NCBI GenBank assembly: GCA_000436535.1
Contig: FR886316.1
Location: 1 to 58,231, forward strand
DNA from: Eubacterium sp. CAG:252
GTDB lineage: Bacteria; Bacillota; Clostridia; Lachnospirales; Lachnospiraceae
DNA length: 58,231 nucleotides
Reading direction: 5' to 3'
The position numbers and the translations under genes are program-made. Shown piece by piece: positions 34,178 to 42,642 of the stretch (positions are counted from its first letter, which is position 1; each line of letters begins with the position of its first letter). The notes beneath the pieces are model-generated. The model did no database searches. It saw only the letters and a program-made list of their open reading frames with translations, and had not been told where the DNA came from.

Positions 34178-35209
34178 TTAGGATGCTTTTAAATCTTCCA
34201 CAACAGACTGACAATCTTTTATTGCCATTCTTACATCCAGCTTATTAATCTCATTAAAATCATCTTTGTTCTTATTTTCCTTGACAATCTTTGTCTGACA
34301 AACCTTATATAAAACACCTACTATCAGAGCTGAATTCTGCACTAACATCTTTTCAGAATTACTATATTCAACCCATTTTACCTTATGTTGACGATTAATA
34401 AGTCTATCCAAAGCCATTAATAAATCTTCATATACAACAGCTGTTCCATTAAGTGCTTCATAAAAATCTTTTGCAGTATCATTCAATTCATTCAGATAAT
34501 TAATTATTCTTTCAGCATCTTCTTGTGCTTTTTTCGCCTGCCTATATGCATCATCAGCTTTATCAGACATTTTATTTCCTGTGAAGTTAAATATTATGCC
34601 TCCAACTAACAATCCAACTCCCAGCGTTGCACCACCAAGAACTGCAGTTCCTAATGCCATACCACCGCCTCCTGCTGAAATTGCTCCACCTCCTAATGCT
34701 GCAAGTGTAGCGTTTGTAGCTGCTGCTCCACTTAAAGTTGAGATTGCTGTTCCTGTCGAGGCTGTTCCTAATGCCATAACTGCTGATGTAGTAGCTCCTG
34801 CTGCTGCAAAGCCTCCTGCTGTTCCAACCGCTGCTCCTCCTAATCCACCAAGCAAAACGCCAGCTCCAACAGACACATTCCTTAAATCTTCTGGATTATA
34901 TTCTGGAATATCATACTTTCCCTGACTATAGTTCTTAAATTCTGGCCTTCCCTGAATTTTTTCAATTAAATCAGAGAAATCCTTAAATGAAGATAACACT
35001 TCAAGTTCTCTTTTTCCAATCTTATCCATAGTTTTTAATGTCTTTTTATTATTTTCTTCTACTGACTCCTGAGCACGTTCCATCATGCTTTTTGCATGTT
35101 CCATGGTGTCTTTGGCCTCTTTCATTTTGACTCCACCATTGATACCTGCTCCTACTCCTCCTATTCCTGCAGCTATCGCTGCTCCTGCTAATATAAATGG
35201 TAATGGCAT
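34178..35209 (-). CDS. Glycine-zipper membrane-active protein of unknown function
   Basis: A 343-aa protein. A short hydrophobic Gly/Ala start (residues 4-26) is followed by a charged helix (28-95). A 100-residue Gly/Ala-rich hydrophobic stretch (112-212, for example VGAGVLLGGLGGAAVGTAGG) then leads to a long helical C-terminus (213-343). The helix, glycine-zipper hairpin, helix order resembles alpha-pore-forming proteins or ApoL-like domains, but the similarity is one of design only. It is the last gene of the WYL-led operon, 13 nt after the YkgJ-like gene, and ends at a strong terminator. Confidence 0.7.
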   Translation of the reverse strand: MPLPFILAGAAIAAGIGGVGAGINGGVKMKEAKDTMEHAKSMMERAQESVEENNKKTLKTMDKIGKRELEVLSSFKDFSDLIEKIQGRPEFKNYSQGKYDIPEYNPEDLRNVSVGAGVLLGGLGGAAVGTAGGFAAAGATTSAVMALGTASTGTAISTLSGAAATNATLAALGGGAISAGGGGMALGTAVLGGATLGVGLLVGGIIFNFTGNKMSDKADDAYRQAKKAQEDAERIINYLNELNDTAKDFYEALNGTAVVYEDLLMALDRLINRQHKVKWVEYSNSEKMLVQNSALIVGVLYKVCQTKIVKENKNKDDFNEINKLDVRMAIKDCQSVVEDLKAS

Positions 35210-35222
35210 AATTATTTCCTCC

Positions 35223-35486
35223 TTAATATTTATTTAAGCTTTTTTTATTTTTTAAAATTTCACAAGCTTCCATATTCTTTTTATAATATTCTTCTAAAGT
35301 CATAATATTAGAAAAATATAACTCATAACATTTATCAACATTGCATATCACTGGTCTTTTGTCATAAATAGAACATTCATTACCTTTAAGATATTTACAA
35401 CATCCTGTACCATCATCCAGATATGCATATAAACTATTTAATCTAAGGTTTCTGCAACACTGTCCACATTTATTACACTTAAACAT
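35223..35486 (-). CDS. YkgJ-like cysteine-cluster protein
   Basis: An 87-aa protein with MFKCNKCGQCCRNLRLN at the N-terminus and CCKYLKGNECSIYDKRPVIC in the middle. This C-x2-C-x2-CC ... C-x-Y-x-x-RP-x-x-C pattern is that of the YkgJ family, thought to bind a zinc ion or Fe-S cluster. Its ATG shares its A with the TAA stop of the upstream gene (TAATG), so translation is coupled. The partner's putative metal-binding histidines suggest that this small protein loads a metal or modifies it, which is inference. Confidence 0.85.
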   Translation of the reverse strand: MFKCNKCGQCCRNLRLNSLYAYLDDGTGCCKYLKGNECSIYDKRPVICNVDKCYELYFSNIMTLEEYYKKNMEACEILKNKKSLNKY

Positions 35487-36838
35487 TAACTAAAAACCAA
35501 ATGATTACTTTTATCTGACATAAAAGTATCAAAATCACCTTTCCATGGAAGTTCCAGATTAAACTTATCATATGTTTCTAACAAAAACCTGTTTAATTCA
35601 ATGTCATCTTTTATTTCATTTAACTGTTTATCCCATTTTTTAAATCTTTCTACCTCTTTTTTATATGCTTCTATATCTATTTCCTTCAACTTATCCAAGT
35701 AAAGCACTATTCCTTCACTTGCACGTTTTAAAGCTTCAATATTATTTTCAAAGCTTGGTATTCCAACACGTATCAGAACTTCTTTTACAACCATCTTTAC
35801 AAGTTTAAACCATGCAACTAAGTTTAATCTCATAAAAAATGTAACTATATCACCTCCTGATTTTACTCCAGCATCTATTCCATCAATTACACATAACGTA
35901 CCATTTCCAACTATCAACATTATTCTAAGGTCTGGATGTTTCATTGTCGGAATACATTCTTTTATAGGTAATTTGAATTGCAAATATCGTCTTAAGGACC
36001 ACAATAATTTTATGCTTAAATCTGTTATGGCTACTGGAATTGCCATTGTTAATGCAAATCTTGCATCATAGCCATTTTCAAAAGCTTTCATAGCCACATC
36101 TGCCATAGTTCCTTTTTCTTTCCCAATATTAAATTCACCAAAGTCACACAGATTAAACAATTCATAAAATGGCATTACTATTCCCATTCCACGTCCTGAA
36201 CTTCCAGAGCTTCCAGCCACATCTGACATTAAATGTCCAATCCAATTGTATATACCACAAAAAATTTTAGATATAAAATTGCTCCCATTTAACTCAAATG
36301 TTTCTGTATCCATTGTAATCAGTCTGCCATCACTCAAAAAAGTTGATGTAGATGTAAACTGGTTTAATATTGAAAAAAATAAACCAATAATATCTGGAGA
36401 ATGTGCTAATGATTTCATATGATGATTTCTAGGTGTAAGTCCCACGGCACTAGCACTTGAAGATACACTTTTGTCATAATTAACTTTAAACTTTCTTTCC
36501 AAATGACCAATAGCACTTTTAACATTTTTTTCATTTCCTGACTTTGGATGCCATCCTGTCATTTTTGAAAACTGCATTACAACATTATCAACCTGCTTAT
36601 CTGTCCATCCTCCTAACACACTATTTCCAGGAGACCCAACAAGAAATACATCTACTAATCCTCCAATTGCTCCACATACAACTGCAATTAAATAATCATA
36701 TTTATCGCACTTATCTTTCTGTGTAAATAAAACTACATTGTCATCTGTTTTTTTTATTAATTTTCCATAGTCATCAATATCCTGCTCTTCAAATACCATT
36801 GAACCATTTCTTTCAACAGCTATAAAATGTTTCGCCAT
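35486..36838 (-). CDS. Conserved membrane protein with His/Asp motifs, unknown function
   Basis: A 450-aa protein of an unnamed family, recognised from similar clostridial proteins. Residues of about 46-68 are hydrophobic. The motif NHHMKSLAHSPD (138-149) is followed by a hydrophobic helix, then GIYNWIGHLMSDVAGSSGSS (195-214). This H...H-x2-D / G-H-x3-D pairing recalls membrane metal-dependent hydrolases of the YdjM or zinc phospholipase C type. Further hydrophobic segments occur at about 260-275 and 300-320, with a charged helical end. It starts 33 nt after the WYL gene and overlaps the YkgJ-like gene by one base. Confidence 0.75.
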   Translation of the reverse strand: MAKHFIAVERNGSMVFEEQDIDDYGKLIKKTDDNVVLFTQKDKCDKYDYLIAVVCGAIGGLVDVFLVGSPGNSVLGGWTDKQVDNVVMQFSKMTGWHPKSGNEKNVKSAIGHLERKFKVNYDKSVSSSASAVGLTPRNHHMKSLAHSPDIIGLFFSILNQFTSTSTFLSDGRLITMDTETFELNGSNFISKIFCGIYNWIGHLMSDVAGSSGSSGRGMGIVMPFYELFNLCDFGEFNIGKEKGTMADVAMKAFENGYDARFALTMAIPVAITDLSIKLLWSLRRYLQFKLPIKECIPTMKHPDLRIMLIVGNGTLCVIDGIDAGVKSGGDIVTFFMRLNLVAWFKLVKMVVKEVLIRVGIPSFENNIEALKRASEGIVLYLDKLKEIDIEAYKKEVERFKKWDKQLNEIKDDIELNRFLLETYDKFNLELPWKGDFDTFMSDKSNHLVFS

Positions 36839-36871
36839 ACATTTACCCTCACATTTCTTAAGTATTGTTCC

Positions 36872-37981
36872 TTACCTTTCTTCCATCACTTCCACCATAT
36901 CCCCCTGACTCCTAAGCCACATATTAATCCCCTTTCCAAACACTTCAGCAGATATGATATACGCTCCATCTTCTTCGTCTATTATGCGGGCTGTTGGAAG
37001 TCGGTCAAGAACTGCCTCTACGCTGCTGCCTTTGTACTTGAACTTGACTTTCTGGAGTCTGCCGCCCATCATAAACTGTATGCGCTTTCTGAATTCTCCT
37101 TCCTCGAATCTGTCTGTATAAGGTATCCTGAACTTTTCTGGCAGCACCTTGTAGCTTTCAATCCTGTCTATTCTGTATATAGTAGGAAATGAGTCATTTA
37201 ACACATCGAAGTCTGCCCTGACTTCCTCATCATCAATAAATGCTGTAAGGTAAAAGTAGTATTCCGAAAACATAATTGCTACAGGCTTTACCTTTCGCTT
37301 AACTATCGCATTATCCTTGCTTCTGTGATAATTCATTTCAATATAATTGCAATTCTGGATAGCTGTTCCTATATCCCACATCTTATCTATAAATACTGAC
37401 TTATGAGTAAGTTCTACATAGTGATATGTTTCATTTTTTATAAGATTACTTACTATCTGCCTGCTCTTATCTGGTACACAGCACTCTATAAGTCTTTGCA
37501 GAATACTTGTCATTTCCTCCTTTGTGAATGCCCTGCTGTCAAGAAGTATCTTGCATATAGCAAGTATTTCGCTGTTACTAAGCTTCATCTTATATACCTC
37601 TCTAAGCCTGTAACCCTTATCTTGGTAATCATAATCAACTGTTCTGATTACGCCTGTTTTATCAGCCTCCTGAGCCATAAAGCTTTTAATATCATCTATA
37701 TCCCTTCGTATACTTCTTTCTGCCACGTTATAGTTGTGGGCTTCCTGTGCCTTATTAATCAGCTCGCCATCCATCAGCTTCTTATATATATCAAGTACTC
37801 TTAATACCTTATCCTTGCCTGCTTTTTCTGTCTTCTGTGTATGCTCATCCTCCATGTCTTCACGCACATCATCCTGACTATATCTGCTATCCACCTCTAT
37901 ACCATCACTTTCAACTTCATTTACTTTTGCATCTTTGATATTCCCTGCATCTCTATCACCATTAATATCTTTTTTATTCAT
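36872..37981 (-). CDS. WYL-domain transcriptional regulator
   Basis: A 369-aa regulator. An acidic N-terminus (about 1-50) leads to an HTH_11-type helix-turn-helix (YNVAERSIRRDIDDIKSFM, about 85-103) and a WYL domain from about 205 to the end, including NYIEMNYHRSKDN, VKPVAIMFSEYYFYLTAFID and TIYRIDRIESYKVL. WYL regulators sense nucleotides or DNA damage signals and often control phage-defence loci. It is the first gene of a four-gene operon. ATG 37981 is favoured by spacing from AAAGGAT; GTG 37987 is the alternative. Confidence 0.9.
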   Translation of the reverse strand: MNKKDINGDRDAGNIKDAKVNEVESDGIEVDSRYSQDDVREDMEDEHTQKTEKAGKDKVLRVLDIYKKLMDGELINKAQEAHNYNVAERSIRRDIDDIKSFMAQEADKTGVIRTVDYDYQDKGYRLREVYKMKLSNSEILAICKILLDSRAFTKEEMTSILQRLIECCVPDKSRQIVSNLIKNETYHYVELTHKSVFIDKMWDIGTAIQNCNYIEMNYHRSKDNAIVKRKVKPVAIMFSEYYFYLTAFIDDEEVRADFDVLNDSFPTIYRIDRIESYKVLPEKFRIPYTDRFEEGEFRKRIQFMMGGRLQKVKFKYKGSSVEAVLDRLPTARIIDEEDGAYIISAEVFGKGINMWLRSQGDMVEVMEER

Positions 37982-38300
37982 AGTCACATATCCTTTCGTA
38001 TTCTATAATTTCTTTGATTATCTTTTCTTATATAATACATACAGATATGGACACATCGTGTCACTCTTAAATTTTTTTATATTATTTTTTTATATTATTT
38101 TCTTTGACATTCGCTACAAACTTTTGTGTCCATTTTATTACTTTTTTGTCGTTTTGTCACTATTGTATGTATTTTTATGCATATTTTATTAATTTTGTCA
38201 AAATATATATACATAACCAGCTATGCTACACATATTTTAACACAATATATCACCTTGCGCTACACATTTTTAACATAAATTGACATATTTTGCTACATTT
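37982..38300. promoter_or_regulatory. Divergent regulatory region of the WYL and Xre genes: palindrome plus GCTACA direct repeats
   Basis: GACAC-ATC-GTGTC (38050-38062) is a perfect palindrome near the WYL promoter. GCTACA appears at 38113, 38225, 38259 and 38292. The last three are spaced 34 and 33 bases apart, about three helical turns, and are followed by similar CATTTTTAACA-like sequence. The region is very AT-rich. These are candidate binding sites for the two regulators. Confidence 0.5.
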
Positions 38301-38469
38301 GTTTACACATTTTTACCATAAAACATCTAGAATCTTCCATATACTAAGTGATATAGTGATGTTATATATATGTCGGGAATACAGATAATAATCGATATCG
38401 CTTTATGTTATCAGAATGCATCTGATAACATGCTTCAACGTATAATGCAGGCAGAAATGAGGATTATAT

Positions 38470-38913
38470 ATGAACAAAAAGCTACTGCCTGCCAAGCTCA
38501 AAGAGCTGCGCAACATTCATGGACACACACAGGATTATGTTGCATCCGTTCTCGGAATAGCTAGGCAGACATATTCGCACTATGAAACTGGCAAAAGAAC
38601 TCCTTCACCAGATGCATTATTCAAGCTTGCCGGGTTATATAACATATCTGTTGATGACCTTATGCAGCTTACACTTGATGTTGATAGAGATATTTCTTAT
38701 GATGCTCCAGCGCCTTCACAGGCAAGCATAGACCTTGAGGGTTTTATAGAATATTTCAGCAATACTAATAATCAGAAGAAATTTCAGTTTTTTAGTGCTA
38801 TTGAAAAGGAATTATATTATTATTTCGACCAGTTATCAGATAATGATAAAGAAGAGATTATTGAATTCATCAAGGTGAAAGTTCACAGACATCAGAAAAA
38901 GACAGGACTATAA
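38470..38913 (+). CDS. Xre-family transcriptional regulator
   Basis: A 147-aa protein. The helix-turn-helix covers residues of about 8-62 (LKELRNIHGHTQDYVASVLG; ARQTYSHYETGKRTPSPDAL; ISVDDLMQ). The C-terminal half is helical and acidic (about 75-147). GAGGA lies upstream of ATG 38470. It is transcribed away from the WYL operon and converges with the GTPase gene. It may regulate itself or the WYL operon through the GCTACA repeats, which is inferred from position. Confidence 0.88.
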   Translation: MNKKLLPAKLKELRNIHGHTQDYVASVLGIARQTYSHYETGKRTPSPDALFKLAGLYNISVDDLMQLTLDVDRDISYDAPAPSQASIDLEGFIEYFSNTNNQKKFQFFSAIEKELYYYFDQLSDNDKEEIIEFIKVKVHRHQKKTGL

Positions 38914-38986
38914 CTAAACTCTGATATGATATTGTATGTAAGTACATCCCTGCATATCAGTTGTTTTGTAATAGTTCTGTCTTTTT
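38896..38986. terminator. Nested double hairpin between convergent Xre and GTPase genes
   Basis: The outer stem AAAAAGACAGGACTATAAC (38896-38914) pairs with GTAATAGTTCTGTCTTTTT (38968-38986) with a few mismatches. The inner stem CTGATATG (38921-38928) pairs perfectly with CATATCAG (38953-38960). U-tracts occur at both ends. The stop codon of the Xre gene lies inside the left arm. Confidence 0.7.
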
Positions 38987-38988
38987 AT

Positions 38989-39813
38989 TTACGCATTTAT
39001 ATTCTCTGCCACACTGCTCATAAGTCTGTCAATATTATATGACCGTTTCTGCTTTTCTCCTGCTTCCTTATAGCCTGCACTATAGCACACAGCTTTTATA
39101 TTCACATTTTCCGTATCTGACATACCAGTGCATATAGTGTTATGTATAAGTGTTTCAACATATTTTTCCTTATCACTCATATATGCCACAAGCTCCCCAT
39201 AAGGACTGCTGTTCCATCTTTCCCAGTAATCGCGGTGCATAAGTATATCACACTGGTTTAATCCAACAATAACCCGCGATTTAATATCTTCACCCATATA
39301 TGGAATAAGTATATCATTGAATAATTCGGACATAACCATATAATCACAGCTTACAGCATTGAGTATTATAATAACTATATCTATCAGATACTTTCCATTA
39401 TGCTGCTTTCTTCTTAACAGATTAATAATATTATCAGATATTTTTTTATCACTCTGTCTGTCATTACCAAGCCCCGGAGTATCCCATATGACAATATTAC
39501 CATTTGAATAGCTTTTTATATCAGTTGTGGCAGGACACAAGCCCCTTCCTACAACAGCTGCATCCTTTTTAAGTATTGCATTAACTGTTGCACTCTTTCC
39601 TGTCCCGACAGGACCTGTAAGTAATATATTTACCGTATTATCCTGCAAATGCTTTAAAACGCTCTCATGCTTTATATAATCGTCATAGCTTTCTGGCTTA
39701 ACGATATTTCCATCCCTGAGACTGCTTATCAGACCTCTGAATTCTTCATCTGAACTACATTTTCTTAACTGCCTGAAAATAAGTTCTGCATCCTCATCGC
39801 TCATTCTTCTCAT
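38989..39813 (-). CDS. Era/YeeP-like GTPase
   Basis: A 274-aa soluble GTPase. G1 GPVGTGKSATVNAIL (about 68-82), a Thr-containing G2 region (CPATTDIKSY), G3 VIWDTPGLGNDR and G4 VGLNQCDIL (NxCD variant of NKxD) are present. No KH RNA-binding domain or membrane segment follows. The sequence fits the YfjP/YeeP group, whose members often sit in accessory or prophage-like regions. The N-terminal 50 residues are helical and may be an effector or partner domain. It converges with the Xre gene. The function is not known. Confidence 0.82.
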   Translation of the reverse strand: MRRMSDEDAELIFRQLRKCSSDEEFRGLISSLRDGNIVKPESYDDYIKHESVLKHLQDNTVNILLTGPVGTGKSATVNAILKKDAAVVGRGLCPATTDIKSYSNGNIVIWDTPGLGNDRQSDKKISDNIINLLRRKQHNGKYLIDIVIIILNAVSCDYMVMSELFNDILIPYMGEDIKSRVIVGLNQCDILMHRDYWERWNSSPYGELVAYMSDKEKYVETLIHNTICTGMSDTENVNIKAVCYSAGYKEAGEKQKRSYNIDRLMSSVAENINA

Positions 39814-39933
39814 CGTGTTATCCTCTTATTCCTAGCATATACACATACACTGTGAATGTGATTATACACTCTCTATGTATGAATAACACAATTATAACAA
39901 GCTATGCAGACAGAAAATGTCACTCTGATAAAT

Positions 39934-41118
39934 TTATTTCCAATCAGCTTCTCCAACACTCAAAGCCTTCTCCCTAAGTGTCGCTAGTCTTCTTATAGCC
40001 TCCTTAAGCGTATCATCCTTTTTCGCAAAATGAAATCTTATAAGATGATGTATATTCTCCCTGAAAAAGCTTGAGCCCGGAACTGCTGCAACACCTACAT
40101 ACTGTGCCATCCATTCACAGAATTTCACATCATCCTTAACACCGAATTCGCTTACATCAACAAGAACATAGTAAGCACCCTGTGGATCTGTATATGTAAG
40201 TCCGAGCTCCTTAAGTCCGCCTACAAACACTTCCTTCATATGTGCATAATGTGCTGCCAGCTTGTCATAATATTCATCATCAAACTTTAAGCCCGTAACA
40301 GCCGCCTCCATAAGTGGTGCTGCTGCCCCAACTGTAAGGAAATCGTGGACTTTCTTTACTCTGTCTATAATCTGCGGATTAGCTATAACATAACCCAGTC
40401 TCCAGCCTGTTATAGAATATGTTTTCGACAAAGAATTACATACAATAGTTCTTTCTCTCATGCCGTCAAGTGCCTGCATATAAACATGTTTATTAGGTGC
40501 ATATATTATGTGTTCATACACTTCATCTGTTACAACATAAGCATCATACTTCTTTGCAAGTTCAGCTATTGTCTGCATCTCTTCCATGGTAAATACTTTT
40601 CCGCAGGGATTAGACGGATTGCATAATATAAGTGCTTTGGCTCCACTTGCAAATGCTTCCTCAAGCTTTGCAGCATCAAATGTAAATTCAGGTGGAACAA
40701 GTGGGACATACACCGGCTCTGCCCCTGAAAGTATAGTATCTGCGCCATAATTTTCATAAAATGGTGAGAATATAACAACCTTATCACCCGGGTTAGTAAT
40801 ACTGAGCATAGTTGCCATCATAGCCTCTGTACTTCCACATGTAACGACTATCTCTGATTCAGGGTCAACCTTTACTCCTGAAAAATGTTCGTATTTATCA
40901 GCTATGGCATCACGGAAATTCTTAGCACCCCATGTAAGTGCATACTGATGTGGTCCCTCTTTAGCTACTTCTGCCAGCCTGTCTGTTATTTCTTCTGGAG
41001 GGTCAAAGTCAGGGAAGCCCTGTGACAGATTAACTGCACCATATTTATTGGCAACCCTTGTCATTCTTCTTATAACTGAATCTGTAAAGTCAGCTGATCT
41101 ATTACTTAATTCTTTCAT
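39934..41118 (-). CDS. Class I pyridoxal-phosphate aminotransferase (aspartate/aromatic type)
   Basis: A 394-aa enzyme. PLP-binding motifs: NLSQGFPDFDPPEEI, YALTWGAKNFRDAI, CNPSNPCGKVFT, VVTDEVYEHIIY and the Schiff-base lysine in SLSKTYSITGWRLGY (about 235-249). The Arg that binds the substrate carboxylate is in LIRFHFAKKDD. Length is normal. Its start lies 27 nt after the trpD stop, downstream of a tryptophan T-box. Cotranscription suggests an aromatic amino acid as substrate, though the sequence alone would equally fit kynurenine-type or aspartate aminotransferase. Confidence 0.88.
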   Translation of the reverse strand: MKELSNRSADFTDSVIRRMTRVANKYGAVNLSQGFPDFDPPEEITDRLAEVAKEGPHQYALTWGAKNFRDAIADKYEHFSGVKVDPESEIVVTCGSTEAMMATMLSITNPGDKVVIFSPFYENYGADTILSGAEPVYVPLVPPEFTFDAAKLEEAFASGAKALILCNPSNPCGKVFTMEEMQTIAELAKKYDAYVVTDEVYEHIIYAPNKHVYMQALDGMRERTIVCNSLSKTYSITGWRLGYVIANPQIIDRVKKVHDFLTVGAAAPLMEAAVTGLKFDDEYYDKLAAHYAHMKEVFVGGLKELGLTYTDPQGAYYVLVDVSEFGVKDDVKFCEWMAQYVGVAAVPGSSFFRENIHHLIRFHFAKKDDTLKEAIRRLATLREKALSVGEADWK

Positions 41119-41145
41119 CTTAATCTACATTTACTCCATTTCTGA

Positions 41146-42162
41146 CTATCTGTTACTTACTTCAATAAATTTATCAAGAACTGCTGCTGCCTTACCTGAA
41201 TCTATAAGCTCTGCTGCCAGCTTGATTCCATCCTTCATACTATCAGCTTTTCCGCCTATATAAAGTGATGCACCTGCATTCATAAGAACTGCATTTCTCT
41301 TATGTCCTTTTTCGCCATTAAGAATTGCTCTTGTGATAGCTGCATTTTCATCTGGAGCACCGCCTTTTAAGTCATCTCTTGTGCAGCGTTCAAAGCCGAA
41401 GTCCTCTGGCTTGATAACATATGACTTCATCCAGCCATCACGGATCTCGCATACCTTAGTTGGTGCACTCATAGATATCTCATCTAACTTATCCATGCCA
41501 TATACTACCATGCCTCTCTTAACTCCAAGGCTTACAAGAACCTGCGCTAAAGGTTCTACAAGGTATTCATCATATACACCAAGAAGCTGCATAGATGGTG
41601 AACCCGGGTTAGTAAGCGGTCCAAGTATGTTAAATACTGTTCTTACCCCCAGCTCCTTACGGATAGCACCAACATATTTCATTGATGTATGATATTTCTG
41701 TGCAAAGAAAAAACACATTCCAACTTCCTTAAGAAGTTCAACACATTTTTCTGAATCCTGTTGTATATTAACACCAAGTGCCTCAAGACAGTCTGCTGTT
41801 CCACACTTAGAAGAGGCTGCCCTGTTTCCATGCTTTGCAACCTTCATGCCACCAGCAGCTGCTACAAGTGCAGACGTAGTAGATATATTAAAGCTCTGTG
41901 CATTATCACCACCTGTACCAACTATCTCAAATATATCCATACCTGTTTCAACCTTAACCGCATGTTCTCTCATGGCTGCTGCACATCCGGCTATCTCATC
42001 AATAGTCTCTGCCTTAGTACTCTTAGTTGAAAGTGCTGCAAGAAATGCTGCATTCTGTGTAGGAGATGTTTCTCCATTCATAATCTCATTCATTACAGCA
42101 TAAGCCTCATCATAACTCAAATCACCTTTGTTTACAATCTTTACAATCGCTTCTTTAATCAT
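41146..42162 (-). CDS. trpD: Anthranilate phosphoribosyltransferase
   Basis: A 338-aa enzyme that transfers phosphoribose from PRPP to anthranilate, second step of tryptophan synthesis. Signatures: EIVGTGGDNAQSFNISTTSA (PRPP loop), AKHGNRAASSKCGTADCLEA, and ILGPLTNPGSPSMQLLGVYD. A homodimer with four N-terminal helices is expected. No other trp gene is in the window. AGGAGG precedes the ATG. A T-box with a tryptophan specifier lies 110 nt upstream. Confidence 0.94.
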   Translation of the reverse strand: MIKEAIVKIVNKGDLSYDEAYAVMNEIMNGETSPTQNAAFLAALSTKSTKAETIDEIAGCAAAMREHAVKVETGMDIFEIVGTGGDNAQSFNISTTSALVAAAGGMKVAKHGNRAASSKCGTADCLEALGVNIQQDSEKCVELLKEVGMCFFFAQKYHTSMKYVGAIRKELGVRTVFNILGPLTNPGSPSMQLLGVYDEYLVEPLAQVLVSLGVKRGMVVYGMDKLDEISMSAPTKVCEIRDGWMKSYVIKPEDFGFERCTRDDLKGGAPDENAAITRAILNGEKGHKRNAVLMNAGASLYIGGKADSMKDGIKLAAELIDSGKAAAVLDKFIEVSNR

Positions 42163-42274
42163 ATAATCCTCCTTGTTTTGTATCTGTCACAGGATAATTA
42201 TTAATATGTCTTTCTCATCACTACTCTCTGTTAGTAACGATTGCATTATATGCTCCTCAGCCTTTATCAATGCA

Positions 42275-42565
42275 TAAAAAAAGTCCCTGACAGAATTATA
42301 CTTTCTGTCAAGGACGAATAATGTGCTTATATTATATTCACTATCCGCGGTGCCACCTTGAATTCATGATATCAATCATGCTCTTAGCAGGATACTAACA
42401 TACCCTCGGCATATAACGTCTGCCTGCAACGTCACACTATACTATGCATATATGCATTTCCCTTGTGCCCTCAGCGGTCCATTTGACAACTTGTTTCTTA
42501 TCTGCATCTCAGCCTAGCAGACTCTCTGTACAGGCATCATTGCCGTTATCTCCGCTTCAACAGTT
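42275..42565 (-). promoter_or_regulatory. T-box riboswitch (tryptophan specifier) upstream of trpD
   Basis: On the minus strand the T-box sequence GGTGGCACCGCGG lies at plus 42345-42357. Stem I has GCGG near 42555 and closing CCGC beside the specifier loop, with AGAGAG- and GGCTGAGA-like distal elements (about 42497-42525). The specifier codon is UGG (plus 42479-42481) followed by A, i.e. tryptophan. A terminator hairpin (42276-42316) ends in seven U. Uncharged tRNA-Trp should allow read-through into trpD and the aminotransferase gene. Confidence 0.92.
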
Positions 42566-42642
42566 TAGCTTATTAAACTATTTAGAATAATAGCACTCAG
42601 ATTTATATAAGTCAATAAGACATTGTTATTTTTTCATATTTT

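Noticed and set aside
34155..34180. Sequence resembling the MITE end (AATTTGTTAATTTATAG)
   Set aside because: Only one end-like match is present, with no inner blocks and no partner end, so chance in AT-rich DNA is likely.
34581..34925. Pro/Ala-rich plus-strand frame opposite the glycine-zipper gene
   Set aside because: Its composition simply mirrors the Gly/Ala codons on the other strand.
38370..38564. 64-codon frame overlapping the start of the Xre gene
   Set aside because: The Xre gene in another frame has a clear helix-turn-helix and a good ribosome binding site, and this frame runs through it.
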